64,000 bases of DNA from NCBI RefSeq assembly GCF_026012015.1, contig NZ_BRXR01000001.1, forward strand, positions 1 to 64,000, given 5' to 3'. A program made the position numbers and the translations under genes. The DNA comes from Clostridium omnivorum (lineage in GTDB: Bacteria > Bacillota > Clostridia > Clostridiales > Clostridiaceae). Below, piece after piece: positions 1 to 10,025 of this stretch (position 1 is the first letter of the stretch; each line of letters starts with the position of its first letter). The notes beneath the pieces were generated by a model. That model did no database searches and was not told the origin of the DNA. It saw only the letters and a program-made list of their open reading frames with translations.

Positions 1-554
1 ATAATATCTTTTCCTTGAGTGCCTTTAATTATTTCATAGGTATCCGGAAATAAGTACCCTTCCAAAGTGTAGTTTCTCTTACTATCTTTCTTTACGTAAT
101 CCGGAACGGAGTATTCTTTGCAAGCCTCTATAAATACTTCTTTTGATATGATGCCTTTTTCTTCAAGCAAAGCTGCAATATGCACTTCATCATATCCTTC
201 AGGTATAGTTACCTTAATAGCATTTTCATTATACTTTCCGCTATTTAAATCCTTAACAAATTCAGATATAGTTATTTTATTTGATAAGTCATAGCTTCCA
301 GGCTTTATTTTTGTATTTAGATTAAGCCTCTTAATATACCATTTTACAATGTACTGATTCTTTAATAACTTCTGCTCTTCTAATGATGCAATTACCCCAT
401 TAAGGGTATCACCACTTTTTACCTTAAACTCTATTCTTTCACTTTTTGTAGTAAAAGGGTGTTTTTCAACACCTTTTACCCACAAATATATACTACCCAT
501 TGCAGCTGAAATTAAAAACAAAGATAAAATAAGAATTGAAATTCTTCTTTTCAT
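1..554 (-). CDS. mltG: Endolytic transglycosylase MltG (YceG-like), 3' part outside the window
   Basis: N-terminal part of a membrane-anchored lytic transglycosylase that cuts nascent peptidoglycan strands at the outer face of the membrane. The protein starts MKRRISILILSLFLISAAMG, a short basic stretch followed by one transmembrane helix. A LysM-like segment follows (VKSGDTLNGVIASLEEQKLL), then the start of the YceG catalytic domain (TIPEGYDEVHIAALLEEKG, YTLEGYLFPDTYEI). The EGYLFPDTY segment is typical of MltG and precedes the catalytic glutamate. The gene continues past base 1, so the C-terminal half cannot be judged. It lies 28 bp downstream of typA on the same strand and may be co-transcribed with it. 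Confidence 0.9.
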   Translation of the reverse strand, partial: MKRRISILILSLFLISAAMGSIYLWVKGVEKHPFTTKSERIEFKVKSGDTLNGVIASLEEQKLLKNQYIVKWYIKRLNLNTKIKPGSYDLSNKITISEFVKDLNSGKYNENAIKVTIPEGYDEVHIAALLEEKGIISKEVFIEACKEYSVPDYVKKDSKRNYTLEGYLFPDTYEIIKGTQGKDI

Positions 555-582
555 ACCCCGTTACCCCTTAACAATATTTAAT

Positions 583-2406
583 CTATAGCTTTCTACTAGC
601 TTTTTTTCTAAGTTCTGTATTTAAAATTCTCTTTCTCATTCTGATAGACTTAGGCGTAACTTCAACAAGCTCATCTGAAGCTATGAACTCAAGGCATTGT
701 TCAAGTGACATTTGAGTTATCGGAGTTAACTTTAATGCATCATCAGATCCTGAAGATCTTGTATTAGAAAGATGTTTTCTTTTGCATACATTAACTTCGA
801 TATCATCGTATCTTGAGCATTCTCCAACTATCATTCCTTCATATACTTCAGTTCCAGGTCCTACAAATAGTGTTCCTCTTTCTTGAGCATTAAACAGTCC
901 ATAAGTAATTGCATCTCCAGTTTCAAATGCTACTAATGAACCTCTACTTCTTCCAGGTATTTCACCTCTGAACTCTTCATAGTCGTCTAGGACGTGATTC
1001 ATTATACCGTTACCCTTAGTATCAGTCATAAATTCATTTCTAAATCCTATAAGACCCCTTGATGGTATCTTGAACTCTAATCTTGTATAACCATTTATAG
1101 CTGAAGTCATATTAACCATTTCAGCTTTTCTAGGTCCAAGCTTTTCCATAACTACTCCCATGAATTCTTCTGGAACGTCAATAGTTAAATACTCAATTGG
1201 CTCAAGTACTTTTCCGTTTTCTTCTTTATATATTACCATTGGCTTAGAAACTTGCATTTCATAGCCTTCTCTTCTCATTGTTTCAATAAGTATAGAAAGG
1301 TGCAATTCACCTCTTCCACTTACTTTAAAGCAATCAGCTGAATCAGTTTCTTCAACTCTTAAGCTTACGTTTGTTTCAAGTTCTTTGTTAAGTCTGTCTC
1401 TTATGTGTCTTGAAGTTACAAAATCTCCTTCTCTACCTGCAAATGGAGAATTATTAACCATAAAGTTCATGCTTAGAGTTGGCTCATCAATGTCAACAAA
1501 AGGAAGTGCTTCTGGACAGCTTGTATCAGCAATAGTTTCACCAATATTGATATCTGGAATTCCTGATATACAAACTATGTCACCAAGCATTGCTTCATCA
1601 GTATCAACTTTTCCAAGTCCATCATAAACATAAAGATTTGATATTTTTGCATTTGTAATTGAACCGTCTAATCTAACAACAGACACTTGTTGATTCTTCT
1701 TAATTATACCTCTTTGAACTTTTCCTATTGCTATTTTACCTACATATTCATTTGAATCAAGAGTAGTAACTAGCATTTGTAATGGCATATCCTTGTATCC
1801 TTCTGGAGCCTTTACATTTTTAATGATAAGATCAAATAGAGGATTCATATCTGTGCTTTCATCATCGGGATCTTTCTTAGCAAATCCGTCTCTAGCAGAA
1901 CAGTATGCTATTGGAAAGTCAAGCTGCTCATCGTTAGCACCAAGCTCAATAAATAGGTCAAATACTTCATCTATTACTTCAACAGGTCTAGCATCCGGTC
2001 TATCTATTTTATTTATAACTACTATTGGTCTAAGGTTTAACTCTAATGCCTTTTTAAGAACAAACTTAGTTTGAGGCATTGGTCCTTCAAAAGCATCAAC
2101 TACTAGAAGAACACTGTCAACCATTTTAAGTACTCTTTCTACCTCTCCACCAAAATCAGCGTGTCCAGGGGTATCAACTATATTTATCTTAACTCCATTG
2201 TGCATTACAGCTGTGTTCTTAGAAAGTATAGTTATTCCTCTTTCTCTTTCAAGGTCATTTGAGTCCATAACTCTTTCCTGTACTTTCTCGTTTGCTCTGA
2301 ATATATTGCTTTGTCTTAAAAGTGCATCAACCAAAGTAGTCTTACCGTGGTCAACGTGCGCTATTATAGCAATGTTTCTAATATCGTTCCTAGTAAATAA
2401 TTCCAT
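583..2406 (-). CDS. typA: Translational GTPase TypA/BipA
   Basis: Ribosome-associated GTPase of the EF-G family, linked to ribosome assembly and stress adaptation. About 607 residues, the usual TypA length. The N-terminal G domain carries the P-loop AHVDHGKT, the switch segment RERGITI, DTPGHADF (G3) and NKID (G4). EF-G domains II, III and V follow, then the TypA-specific C-terminal domain. An upstream ATG would add eight residues, but a GGAGG lies just before the ATG at 2406 (MELFTRND), so I use that one. The 3' neighbour is mltG. A 230-bp intergenic stretch with an RNase J terminator separates it from rnj. Confidence 0.95.
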   Translation of the reverse strand: MELFTRNDIRNIAIIAHVDHGKTTLVDALLRQSNIFRANEKVQERVMDSNDLERERGITILSKNTAVMHNGVKINIVDTPGHADFGGEVERVLKMVDSVLLVVDAFEGPMPQTKFVLKKALELNLRPIVVINKIDRPDARPVEVIDEVFDLFIELGANDEQLDFPIAYCSARDGFAKKDPDDESTDMNPLFDLIIKNVKAPEGYKDMPLQMLVTTLDSNEYVGKIAIGKVQRGIIKKNQQVSVVRLDGSITNAKISNLYVYDGLGKVDTDEAMLGDIVCISGIPDINIGETIADTSCPEALPFVDIDEPTLSMNFMVNNSPFAGREGDFVTSRHIRDRLNKELETNVSLRVEETDSADCFKVSGRGELHLSILIETMRREGYEMQVSKPMVIYKEENGKVLEPIEYLTIDVPEEFMGVVMEKLGPRKAEMVNMTSAINGYTRLEFKIPSRGLIGFRNEFMTDTKGNGIMNHVLDDYEEFRGEIPGRSRGSLVAFETGDAITYGLFNAQERGTLFVGPGTEVYEGMIVGECSRYDDIEVNVCKRKHLSNTRSSGSDDALKLTPITQMSLEQCLEFIASDELVEVTPKSIRMRKRILNTELRKKASRKL

Positions 2407-2513
2407 GTGTATTCCTCCATCATGTTTCATTATTGTTTGAAATATATGTTAATGCGACCTCATAATTAAACTTATTAAAAACAAGGTGTTTATTGAACAA
2501 ATTTTCTACACGC

Positions 2514-2547
2514 AAAAATTGGACACTATTAAAAGTATCCAATTTTA
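2514..2547 (-). terminator. Rho-independent terminator of rnj
   Basis: On the minus strand AAAATTGGATAC, an 8-base loop and GTGTCCAATTTT form a stem with one mismatch, ending in a short T run. It lies about 90 bp after the rnj stop codon and before typA, so typA probably has its own promoter. Confidence 0.7.
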
Positions 2548-2636
2548 CATTTAACATTCTTATTCTAATATTTTGTCAGTGAAAAGTCAACTTAAGTAGA
2601 ATTAATTATAAATTTAGATTATTCTATATTATTATT

Positions 2637-4295
2637 TTATATTTCCATTATTATCGGCAATATCATTGGCTTTCTCTTAGTTTTTTCATAAAGGAACATT
2701 CTTAATGAATCCTTTATATTTGTTTTAATAGTAGCCCATTCTGTAATATGTTTTTCTTCACATTGTCTTAGAGCATCTCTAACAATAATTCTAGCTTCGT
2801 CCATAAGATCTTCTGATTCTCTTACATAAACAAAGCCTCTTGAAATTATATCTGGTCCTGCAATAACACTTCCAGTTTCTTTTTCAATAGTAACAACTAC
2901 TGTAAGTATTCCGTCTTGAGACAAATGTTTTCTATCTCTTAGAACTATATTACCAACATCACCAACACCTAATCCATCTACAAATACCTGTCCAGATACA
3001 ACTGTTCCACTCTTTTTAATGGAGTCTCTAGTTATTTCAATTACATCTCCATTATCAGCAATTACTATATTATCAGCTGGCATACCTAGCTTTCTAGCAA
3101 GCTCATAATGCTGCTTTAAGTGTCTGTATTCCCCGTGTACAGGTAAAAAGAATTTTGGCTTTACAAGAGTATGCATTAACTTTAATTCTTCCTGACAAGC
3201 GTGTCCCGATACATGAACGTCTTCAAATATAACCTCAGCGCCTTTTTTAAATAGCTGGTTTATAACTCTTGATACCAATTTTTCATTCCCTGGTATAGGC
3301 GTAGCAGAAATAATAACTGTATCTCCTGGAACTATATTTACCTTTTTGTGTTCAGAAGCAGCCATTCTTGATAATGCTGCCATTGGCTCTCCTTGACTTC
3401 CTGTTGTTATAATTACAATTTGATCCTCAGCATATCTGTTAATGCTGTCAATATTTATCATTATATCTTTTTCAATATCCAAATACCCAAGCTCTGCTGC
3501 AACAGCTACTATATTTTCCATACTTCTTCCTGAAACAGCAATTTTCTTTCCATATTTGCTAGCAGCCCTTATAACTTGCTGTATTCTATGGATATTAGAA
3601 GCAAAAGTTGCAACAATAATTCTCCCCTTTGCTTTAGTAAAAAGCTTTTCAAAAGTTTCTCCAACAGTACTTTCAGACATAGTGTATCCTGGTCTTTCTA
3701 CATTTGTACTGTCAGCCATCATTACAACAACACCTTTTTTACCTAGCTCTGCAAACCTTCCAAAATCAGCTACTACTCCATCTATTGGAGTATAATCAAT
3801 CTTGAAATCCCCAGTATGAAGAACAATTCCAACTGGTGTATGAATTGCAATTGCTACTGCATCAGCAATACTATGACTAGTTTTTATGAACTCAACTGAC
3901 ATATTATCAAGTTTAGTTATATCCTTTGCCTTCATTACTATAAGTTCAGTAGTACTTAATAATCCATGTTCCTTAAGTTTTGTTTCAACGATTCCAAGTG
4001 TTAGTTTTGTGCCATAAACAGGCACATTTAGTTGTTTTAATACATATGGAAGTGCACCAATATGGTCCTCGTGTCCATGCGTTAAAAATATACCTTTAAC
4101 TCTATCTTTGTTTTTTACAAGATAGCTTACATCCGGAATAACTATATCTATTCCAAACATTTCTTCATCTGGAAACTTTAATCCACAATCTATAACGACA
4201 ATGTCGTTTTTATATTCTATTGCGGATAAATTCTTTCCAATTTCGTTCAATCCTCCAAGAGGAATAATTTTAATTTTATCTTTTTCCCTTTTCAT
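2637..4295 (-). CDS. rnj: Ribonuclease J
   Basis: Metallo-beta-lactamase/beta-CASP nuclease with endo- and 5'-3' exoribonuclease activity, acting in rRNA maturation and mRNA turnover. The 552 residues match the RNase J family. The zinc motif THGHEDH lies near residues 73-79, SHSIADA and HTGDFK give further MBL ligands, and the beta-CASP motifs include PVHGEYRHL near residue 390. The C-terminal dimerisation region is present. The start ATG is preceded by AAAAGGAGGG at good spacing. It follows fur by about 35 bp, so the two may be co-transcribed; its own terminator is present. Whether the organism has a second RNase J cannot be seen here. Confidence 0.95.
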   Translation of the reverse strand: MKREKDKIKIIPLGGLNEIGKNLSAIEYKNDIVVIDCGLKFPDEEMFGIDIVIPDVSYLVKNKDRVKGIFLTHGHEDHIGALPYVLKQLNVPVYGTKLTLGIVETKLKEHGLLSTTELIVMKAKDITKLDNMSVEFIKTSHSIADAVAIAIHTPVGIVLHTGDFKIDYTPIDGVVADFGRFAELGKKGVVVMMADSTNVERPGYTMSESTVGETFEKLFTKAKGRIIVATFASNIHRIQQVIRAASKYGKKIAVSGRSMENIVAVAAELGYLDIEKDIMINIDSINRYAEDQIVIITTGSQGEPMAALSRMAASEHKKVNIVPGDTVIISATPIPGNEKLVSRVINQLFKKGAEVIFEDVHVSGHACQEELKLMHTLVKPKFFLPVHGEYRHLKQHYELARKLGMPADNIVIADNGDVIEITRDSIKKSGTVVSGQVFVDGLGVGDVGNIVLRDRKHLSQDGILTVVVTIEKETGSVIAGPDIISRGFVYVRESEDLMDEARIIVRDALRQCEEKHITEWATIKTNIKDSLRMFLYEKTKRKPMILPIIMEI

Positions 4296-4330
4296 AGCAA
4301 CCCTCCTTTTAAAAAAGAAGACATCACTTA

Positions 4331-4786
4331 CTACGAACTGCTTTTACATTCATTGCAAATTCCAAAAAACTTTACACTATGATTTTTTATTTCAAAATCA
4401 TATTTTGTTTCAATATCGTGCTCTAAAGTTTCAAGCAGGTCACCTTGAACTTCGATAACCCTTCCACAACTATTGCAAATCAAATGATGGTGTTGATGGT
4501 TTTCATCCTGTCTTACCAATTCATATCTATTGCATCCATCACTAAGATCTAACTTGCATATAACTCTCATTTCTTCGAGAAGCTGCACTGTTCTATAAAC
4601 AGTTGCAAGACCGATTTCTGGGCATTCTACTTTTACAAGATCATATATCTCTTCAGTAGTTAAGTGATTACCTTCGTTTTTAATTATTATATCTACTATA
4701 GCTCTCCTTTGAGGAGTAAGCTTATAACCCTTTTGTTTTAAATCATTTTTCAATTTTTCTATTTCGCTAGGAGATAAATTTGACAT
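4331..4786 (-). CDS. fur: Fur family metal-dependent transcriptional repressor
   Basis: Fur-type regulator of about 151 residues with an N-terminal winged helix (KGYKLTPQRRAIVD) and a C-terminal metal-binding and dimerisation domain. The His cluster ENHQHHHLICNSCG and the CxxC pairs CNSCG and CNECK supply regulatory and structural metal sites. The family includes Fur, PerR and Zur. The neighbourhood with rnj, DUF1292 and ruvX is where clostridia usually keep fur, so I favour Fur over PerR, but the sequence alone does not settle it. A GTG start six codons upstream is possible; the ATG at 4786 has AGCGGGG in front. A Fur-box-like sequence overlaps its promoter. Confidence 0.88.
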   Translation of the reverse strand: MSNLSPSEIEKLKNDLKQKGYKLTPQRRAIVDIIIKNEGNHLTTEEIYDLVKVECPEIGLATVYRTVQLLEEMRVICKLDLSDGCNRYELVRQDENHQHHHLICNSCGRVIEVQGDLLETLEHDIETKYDFEIKNHSVKFFGICNECKSSS

Positions 4787-4850
4787 TATAATACCCCGCT
4801 TCACAATTTGCTAAATTATAGCATTCTTACTATAAACAGATATATGCACT

Positions 4851-4894
4851 ATAATAATACTATAGCAGCATTTTGTCAATTGATAATCGTTAGT
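4851..4894 (-). promoter_or_regulatory. Promoter of fur with overlapping Fur-box-like site
   Basis: On the minus strand TTGACA (complement of 4874-4879) is separated by 17 bases from TATTAT (complement of 4851-4856). Directly upstream of the -35, plus-strand bases 4881-4895 read TGATAATCGTTAGTA, matching the 7-1-7 Fur box TGATAAT-N-ATTATCA at 11 of 14 positions. This suggests autoregulation. The promoter is strong by consensus; the operator is inferred. Confidence 0.6.
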
Positions 4895-4919
4895 AAATAG
4901 AAAATATGATAATTCCTTA

Positions 4920-5183
4920 TTAGTTTAATTCATTGTCTGAAAACAAGGTTTCATAAGCTTCTGCTACCATTTCGAACTCTTCATCGTCGTCTACTGTTGC
5001 TAAAACATCGTTGCCATTCTCATCTTGATCAATTCTAAGTGCAATAGCATCAACATCTTCCTCATCCATTGGAACTACAATAACATATTCCCTATCTTCA
5101 ATATCAAGCTTAGTGATAACCTCAAATTCGATTTCTTCACCGTTCTCGTCTGTTAAAATTATTGTGCTTACATCGTTTTCCAT
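4920..5183 (-). CDS. DUF1292 domain protein
   Basis: Acidic 87-residue protein with the DUF1292 pattern (IILTDENGEEIEFEVI, DREYVIVVP, DVDAIALRI). The biochemical function of the family is not known to me. It is cytosolic and has no membrane segment. In clostridia and bacilli such genes lie beside ruvX and ireB, as here: it starts 21 bp after the ruvX stop. The RBS AAAAGGAGAG precedes the ATG. The long runs of Asp and Glu are normal for the family. Confidence 0.85.
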   Translation of the reverse strand: MENDVSTIILTDENGEEIEFEVITKLDIEDREYVIVVPMDEEDVDAIALRIDQDENGNDVLATVDDDEEFEMVAEAYETLFSDNELN

Positions 5184-5204
5184 TCTTTTCTCTCCTTTTT
5201 TTAT

Positions 5205-5627
5205 TTATAATTTTTTATTACTTAAACTATCTAAATAACCTTGTAATATGTATGTAGCGGCAATCTTATCTACTATCTTTTTTCTTTTTGCTCTAGACAA
5301 ATCTGCCTCAAGCATTGCTCTATGAGCAGCCACCGTAGTAAGTCTCTCATCCCACATTCTTATTTCAAGATTAGTATATTCCTTTATTAATTCGCAAAAT
5401 TTTAATATCTTCTCTCCTGATGGTCCAATTGTACCATTCATATTTTTAGGCAGCCCAACAACTATTGATTCAACAGAGTACTCCTTACATATTTTATTTA
5501 TTTCCTCTAAATCTTTGTTTTTTCCTACCCTTTTTATTGTAGTTATTCCTTGTGCAGTAAATCCTAAAGGATCACAAACTGCAACTCCTATAGTCTTTTC
5601 ACCTACATCCAATCCCAATATTCGCAT
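5205..5627 (-). CDS. ruvX: Holliday junction resolvase-like protein RuvX (YqgF)
   Basis: RNase H-fold protein of 140 residues, the normal YqgF length. It starts [19 protein letters not shown], with the first catalytic Asp in [18 protein letters not shown] and the C-terminal [13 protein letters not shown] are the other conserved blocks. The E. coli homologue acts in pre-16S rRNA processing, and a resolvase role has been proposed for others. It lies between ireB and the DUF1292 gene. A hairpin sits between ireB and ruvX and may reduce read-through. Confidence 0.92.
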   Translation of the reverse strand: MRILGLDVGEKTIGVAVCDPLGFTAQGITTIKRVGKNKDLEEINKICKEYSVESIVVGLPKNMNGTIGPSGEKILKFCELIKEYTNLEIRMWDERLTTVAAHRAMLEADLSRAKRKKIVDKIAATYILQGYLDSLSNKKL

Positions 5628-5661
5628 ACTTCTCTCCTCATATTATGCATAAAGTTAAAAT

Positions 5662-5685
5662 AAAAATGCCCATAAGGGCACTTTT
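5662..5685 (-). terminator. Hairpin between ireB and ruvX
   Basis: On the minus strand AAAAGTGCCC-TTATG-GGCATTTTTATTTT forms a short stem followed by a T run, immediately after the ireB stop codon. It may be a terminator or an attenuator that sets ruvX levels relative to ireB. Confidence 0.6.
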
Positions 5686-5938
5686 ATTTTATACCTAGAT
5701 AGGATTTCAAAACTTCCTCAAGTATCTCATCTCTTTCTAGCTTTCTTACCAAAGCTCTTGCACCATTATAATTGGTAATATAAGTAGGGTCTCCCGAAAT
5801 TAAATACCCTACAAGTTGATTTACTGGATTATATCCTTTTTTCATAAGGGAATTATAGACCTCAGTCAAAATTTCCTTAGTCAAATCCTTTTTATCTTTA
5901 GCTAAATCAAATTGCATTGTATTATCATTATTCCCCAT
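5684..5938 (-). CDS. ireB: IreB family regulatory phosphoprotein (DUF965)
   Basis: Small protein of 84 residues, matching the DUF965/IreB family in length and pattern ([40 protein letters not shown]). In Enterococcus the homologue is a substrate of the Ser/Thr kinase IreK and affects cell-envelope stress tolerance. The threonines near the N terminus include candidate phosphosites. It is downstream of alaS on the same strand with an 87-bp gap, the order alaS-ireB-ruvX being widespread in Firmicutes. Confidence 0.9.
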   Translation of the reverse strand: MGNNDNTMQFDLAKDKKDLTKEILTEVYNSLMKKGYNPVNQLVGYLISGDPTYITNYNGARALVRKLERDEILEEVLKSYLGIK

Positions 5939-6025
5939 TGCTCTTTCACCCCTTTTTTATCATCCATTTACGGATAAAAGGTTTATTTATACATATATTA
6001 TAAGTTATTTTTACTAAAAAGTATA

Positions 6026-8665
6026 CTATTTAACCAAGTCTTTAACTATAATATTCACTTGATTAATAGCATCTTGTAGCTTTTCTGGGTTTTTTCCTCC
6101 TGCTTGAGCCATGTCTGGTCTTCCTCCACCACCACCGCCAGCAATAGTTGCAATCTCCTTTATGATCTTACCACAGTGTATTCCTTTTGAAACTGCATTT
6201 TTTGACGCCATTGCTACAAACTGCACCTTATCATTGCTGCTGCTCCCAAGTACAACTAACCCATCTGAAATCTTATCTCTCAGTTTATCAGCAAGATTCC
6301 TTAAGGAATCTCCATCGATTTCTTCTAGTGCTGCTGCAACTAACTTGATTCCATTAACTTCTTTTGCAGTACTAAGTATATCCTCTTCAATGGAGCCTGT
6401 TAATTTTGATTTTAACTCAGCAATTTCCTTGTCTTTTTCCTTTAGCTCAGATGACTGAGAATGAAGTTTATTAATAATATTTTTTTCTGTGCATTTAAGA
6501 GTTTCAGCAACTTCCTTTAGAAGGTTACCCTTATATTCAACAAATCTTATTGCATTAAATCCAGTAACTGCTTCTATTCTTCTTATTCCTGCTGCTACTC
6601 CAGCTTCAGAAGTTATTTTAAACAAACCTATTTCTCCTGAATTAAATACGTGAGTTCCTCCACATAGTTCCTTACTGAATTCTCCTACAGATACTACTCT
6701 TACGCTATCGCCATACTTTTCATCAAATAGAGCAACTGCGCCACTTTGCTTTGCTTCATCGATTGACATTACATCAGTATCAACGCTGTATACTGTCATT
6801 ATATTTTCGTTAACTATATTTTCAACTCTAGTTATCTCTTCCTCAGATAGAGCACTAAAATGAGTGAAGTCAAATCTTAACTTATCTTCATCAACATAAG
6901 AACCAGATTGATGAACATGACTTCCAAGTACTAGCTTTAAAGCAGATTGAAGCATATGAGTAGCAGTATGGTTTTTGCGTATGTTGTTCCTTCTAGCTTT
7001 ATCCACTTCAAAAGTAGCTTGTGTATCAACGCCCACAGTTCCTTCGAGAACATTTACGAAATGAAGTACTTTTCCTGCTATGCTTTTCTTACAATCTAAA
7101 ACCTGAGCTTTAAAATTAGAGTTGTATATTAATCCTTTGTCTCCAACTTGGCCTCCCATTTCAGCATAGAAAGTTGTTTGCTCAGAAACAATTATACCTG
7201 AAGAACCAGCTTCTAAGTTTGATACAAACTCATTATCTTTAATCAATAGAAGAATTTTAGAATCACACTTGGTTTCACCATAACCTACAAAAGTAGTATT
7301 TACATCTGCAGGTATCTTATTCAATATACCATCATCGCTTCCCATGTAATTTGAATCTTCTCTTGCAGCTCTAGCTCTTTCCCTTTGTGACTGCATCTCT
7401 CTGTTAAAACCTTCTAAATCAACACTTATTCCCTTCTCTTCAAGTATTTCTTCAGTTAATTCATATGGAAAACCATAAGTATCATATAACTTAAAGGCCT
7501 TATCCCCAGAAAGCACTTTTATTCCTTCATTTTCAAGCTCATCAGTGTAATCCCTTAATATTTGCATTCCCCCATCTATAGTTTCTGCAAATCTTTCTTC
7601 TTCTAATTGAATAACCTTCTTTAAATATTCCTCTTTTTCCTTTAGTTCTGGATAAGCTCCTCCAAAATTATCTATAACAACCTCACACAATTTTGTTAGG
7701 AAGGTTCCTTCAATACCAAGAAGTTTTCCATGTCTAGCAGCCCTTCTTAAAAGTCTTCTTAATACGTATCCTCTACCTTCATTAGAAGGAAGTACCCCAT
7801 CACTAATCATAAAGGTAACGCTTCTAGCATGATCAGTAATTATTCTAATTGATACATCAGTTTTGCTATTCTCATTATATTTTGCACCTGAAATTTCACA
7901 AACCTTAAGTAGTATGTTTTTGATAGCGTCAACTTCAAAAATGTTATCAACACCCTGCATTATTGTTGAAATTCTTTCAAGTCCCATACCAGTATCAATA
8001 TTTGGATTTGCCAATCTATTATATACTCCATTTTCGTCCTTATCAAACTGAGTAAATACCAAATTCCAAAACTCTACTATTCTGTCTTCATCAGCAGCTT
8101 TAATAAATTCTTCAACAGTAGTAACCTTTCCAGTTCCCCTATCATAGTGAATCTCTGAGCATGGCCCACAAGGTCCCTGACCTATTTCCCAGAAATTATC
8201 ATCCTTTCCAAGTCTAAATATTCTTGATGGATCTATGTCTGTTTTACTAGTCCATATATCGTAAGCTTCATCATCTTCCAAATAAATTGTTGCATATAGT
8301 TTATCCTTAGGAATGCCTAATACCACAGTAACAAATTCCCAAGCCCATGGAATAATTTCATTCTTAAAATAATCTCCAAATGAAAAGTTACCGAGCATTT
8401 CAAAGAAAGTACCGTGTCTTGATGTTTTTCCAACATTCTCAATGTCCCCTGTTCTAATACACTTTTGACAGGTAGTTACCCTTTTGCTAGGTGGAGTTTG
8501 AAGTCCTGTAAAATATGGCTTTAAAGGTGCCATACCTGCATTTATAAGAAGTAAGCTCTTGTCATTCTTTGGAACCAAAGAAAAACTAGGCATTCTTAAA
8601 TGATCTTTACTTTCGAAAAATTCTAAATAGGCTTCTCTTATTTCGTTTAAACCCATCTTTTTCAT
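6026..8665 (-). CDS. alaS: Alanine-tRNA ligase
   Basis: Class II aminoacyl-tRNA synthetase of 879 residues, full length. The catalytic core begins at the N terminus ([37 protein letters not shown]). The editing domain has the zinc motifs HTATHMLQ near residue 566 and CGGTH near residue 668. A coiled segment ([15 protein letters not shown]) leads to the glycine-rich DHHA1 domain ([16 protein letters not shown]). The RBS AGGAGG is nine bases before the ATG. Expression is controlled by an alanine T-box leader directly upstream. Confidence 0.97.
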   Translation of the reverse strand: MKKMGLNEIREAYLEFFESKDHLRMPSFSLVPKNDKSLLLINAGMAPLKPYFTGLQTPPSKRVTTCQKCIRTGDIENVGKTSRHGTFFEMLGNFSFGDYFKNEIIPWAWEFVTVVLGIPKDKLYATIYLEDDEAYDIWTSKTDIDPSRIFRLGKDDNFWEIGQGPCGPCSEIHYDRGTGKVTTVEEFIKAADEDRIVEFWNLVFTQFDKDENGVYNRLANPNIDTGMGLERISTIMQGVDNIFEVDAIKNILLKVCEISGAKYNENSKTDVSIRIITDHARSVTFMISDGVLPSNEGRGYVLRRLLRRAARHGKLLGIEGTFLTKLCEVVIDNFGGAYPELKEKEEYLKKVIQLEEERFAETIDGGMQILRDYTDELENEGIKVLSGDKAFKLYDTYGFPYELTEEILEEKGISVDLEGFNREMQSQRERARAAREDSNYMGSDDGILNKIPADVNTTFVGYGETKCDSKILLLIKDNEFVSNLEAGSSGIIVSEQTTFYAEMGGQVGDKGLIYNSNFKAQVLDCKKSIAGKVLHFVNVLEGTVGVDTQATFEVDKARRNNIRKNHTATHMLQSALKLVLGSHVHQSGSYVDEDKLRFDFTHFSALSEEEITRVENIVNENIMTVYSVDTDVMSIDEAKQSGAVALFDEKYGDSVRVVSVGEFSKELCGGTHVFNSGEIGLFKITSEAGVAAGIRRIEAVTGFNAIRFVEYKGNLLKEVAETLKCTEKNIINKLHSQSSELKEKDKEIAELKSKLTGSIEEDILSTAKEVNGIKLVAAALEEIDGDSLRNLADKLRDKISDGLVVLGSSSNDKVQFVAMASKNAVSKGIHCGKIIKEIATIAGGGGGGRPDMAQAGGKNPEKLQDAINQVNIIVKDLVK

Positions 8666-8699
8666 ATTAAATTACCTCCTGAAATATTAATATATTCAT

Positions 8700-8926
8700 T
8701 TTTAAAATAAACAATAAAAAAAACCTTCAAATCCCTAAAAGGGACGAAAGTTTATTCCGCGGTACCACCCTAATTATACAGTATTAAAAAAATTAATTTC
8801 TGTATCACTTAATTTGCCTGACTCCGAGACAGCTTCTAATTATCTATCAAGAAGTTTCCACCAGCCACTTCCTCTCTAAATGAATCAATAACTATACTCC
8901 TTCTCATCATTGCCGCATATTGATTT
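8700..8926 (-). ncRNA. T-box leader with alanine specifier
   Basis: The alaS leader carries the T-box core AGGGTGGTACCGCG (complement of about 8757-8770). Stem I contains GATGAGA and AGTA elements. The candidate specifier GCT (Ala codon, complement of 8831-8833) is in GAAGCTGTCTCGGAG. Downstream, TTTCGTCCCTTTTAGGGATT followed by a long T run forms the terminator that competes with the antiterminator. Uncharged tRNA-Ala should stabilise the antiterminator and allow alaS transcription. Confidence 0.93.
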
Positions 8927-8932
8927 ATAAAG

Positions 8933-8961
8933 ATTATAAATTAAAAAACTATTTATGTCAA
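8933..8961 (-). promoter_or_regulatory. Sigma-A promoter of the alaS T-box operon
   Basis: Minus strand: TTGACA (complement of 8956-8961), a 17-base spacer and TATAAT (complement of 8933-8938). Both hexamers match consensus exactly, placing the transcript start near 8926, just before T-box stem I. Confidence 0.85.
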
Positions 8962-9008
8962 TATTGGTTGTATACCCATGCGATAGATAATATTGTAAAT
9001 GACCAAGT

Positions 9009-10025
9009 TTAAAATAAATAGTAGTTTAAATCCTCGTATATTATTTTAATAATTACTCCTATAGGAACCGCTAATACCATTCCAATAAATCCACCTATCT
9101 TGCCTCCAATAATAAGTATAATAATAACTAATAGGGGGTGCATACTTACGCTATCTCCTGTAATTTTTGGTGATATTATGTCACCTTCTATCTGCTGAAT
9201 AAAATATAAACATATTGAAGCGTAAATTGCAGTTTTTGGAGAAATTAGAAGTGCCATAAAAACTGCCGGAAGTGCTCCAAAAAGCGGTCCAAAATAAGGA
9301 ATTATATTAAAAGCAGCATTTAATATGGATAATATTATCGGAAAATCAACTTTTAAAAAAATCAATATAAAAAATGTAAGTATTCCAATTAAAAGACAAA
9401 GTAAAAATTGGCTTATAATATATCTTCCCATAATCTTATCTATATGGCATAGTATTTTTTTTATTATACTCCTGCTCTTACATGGAAAAACTACAATTAG
9501 TCTATTAAATATAATATCACTATCTGCAAGAAAGTAGTAAACCACAATAGGAATTACTGCGAGAGATATAAGATTCTCCCCTATAGAAAAAGCATTATCC
9601 AGAAACTTATTTAGCATAGAAACAAATTGTACATTTACTTTTTCATATATATTTTCTAGAATCACAAATAGAGTTTTATTATTTTTCAAAGGTTTTAACT
9701 TATTGTAAAACTCATTAAAATAATGCTCAAGTTTTATAAATGAATTATTTACATTTAAGCTCTCTCTAAAAATAGATGGAATTATAACTATCAAAATTAA
9801 AACAGCGCATAACACAAAGACTATGAGAAGCAAAGCCGCAGCAATTCTCTGGTTAATTCCCCTTTTAATTAATAGCTTTTGTAGGGGTTTAATTGTATAC
9901 GCTATAATAAAAGACATAAAAATAAGATATAGTACTTCCTTAACTATAGTACTTTTATAAATCACAATACCACATGTGAAAAATATAGCTATCAATATTA
10001 TATACTTAATGATTTTCTTTTTCAT
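9009..10025 (-). CDS. AI-2E family (PerM-like) membrane transporter
   Basis: Polytopic membrane protein of about 338 residues. It has N-terminal helix pairs (IIKYIILIAIFFTCGIVIYK, a second near residues 25-45), a soluble central segment, and a C-terminal bundle with the family signature FNIIPYFGPLFGALPAVFMA near residue 245 and HPLLVIIILIIGGKIGGFIG. The family (PF01594) includes TqsA and PerM and various exchangers or exporters; the substrate cannot be told. The start at 10025 overlaps the end of the PRC-barrel gene by 20 bp, suggesting translational coupling. An upstream TTG is possible but has no better RBS. Confidence 0.85.
   Translation of the reverse strand: MKKKIIKYIILIAIFFTCGIVIYKSTIVKEVLYLIFMSFIIAYTIKPLQKLLIKRGINQRIAAALLLIVFVLCAVLILIVIIPSIFRESLNVNNSFIKLEHYFNEFYNKLKPLKNNKTLFVILENIYEKVNVQFVSMLNKFLDNAFSIGENLISLAVIPIVVYYFLADSDIIFNRLIVVFPCKSRSIIKKILCHIDKIMGRYIISQFLLCLLIGILTFFILIFLKVDFPIILSILNAAFNIIPYFGPLFGALPAVFMALLISPKTAIYASICLYFIQQIEGDIISPKITGDSVSMHPLLVIIILIIGGKIGGFIGMVLAVPIGVIIKIIYEDLNYYLF

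Noticed and set aside
6111-6458. Plus-strand open frame with a Pro-rich start opposite alaS
   Set aside because: It is the antisense shadow of the Gly-rich end of alaS and has no RBS.
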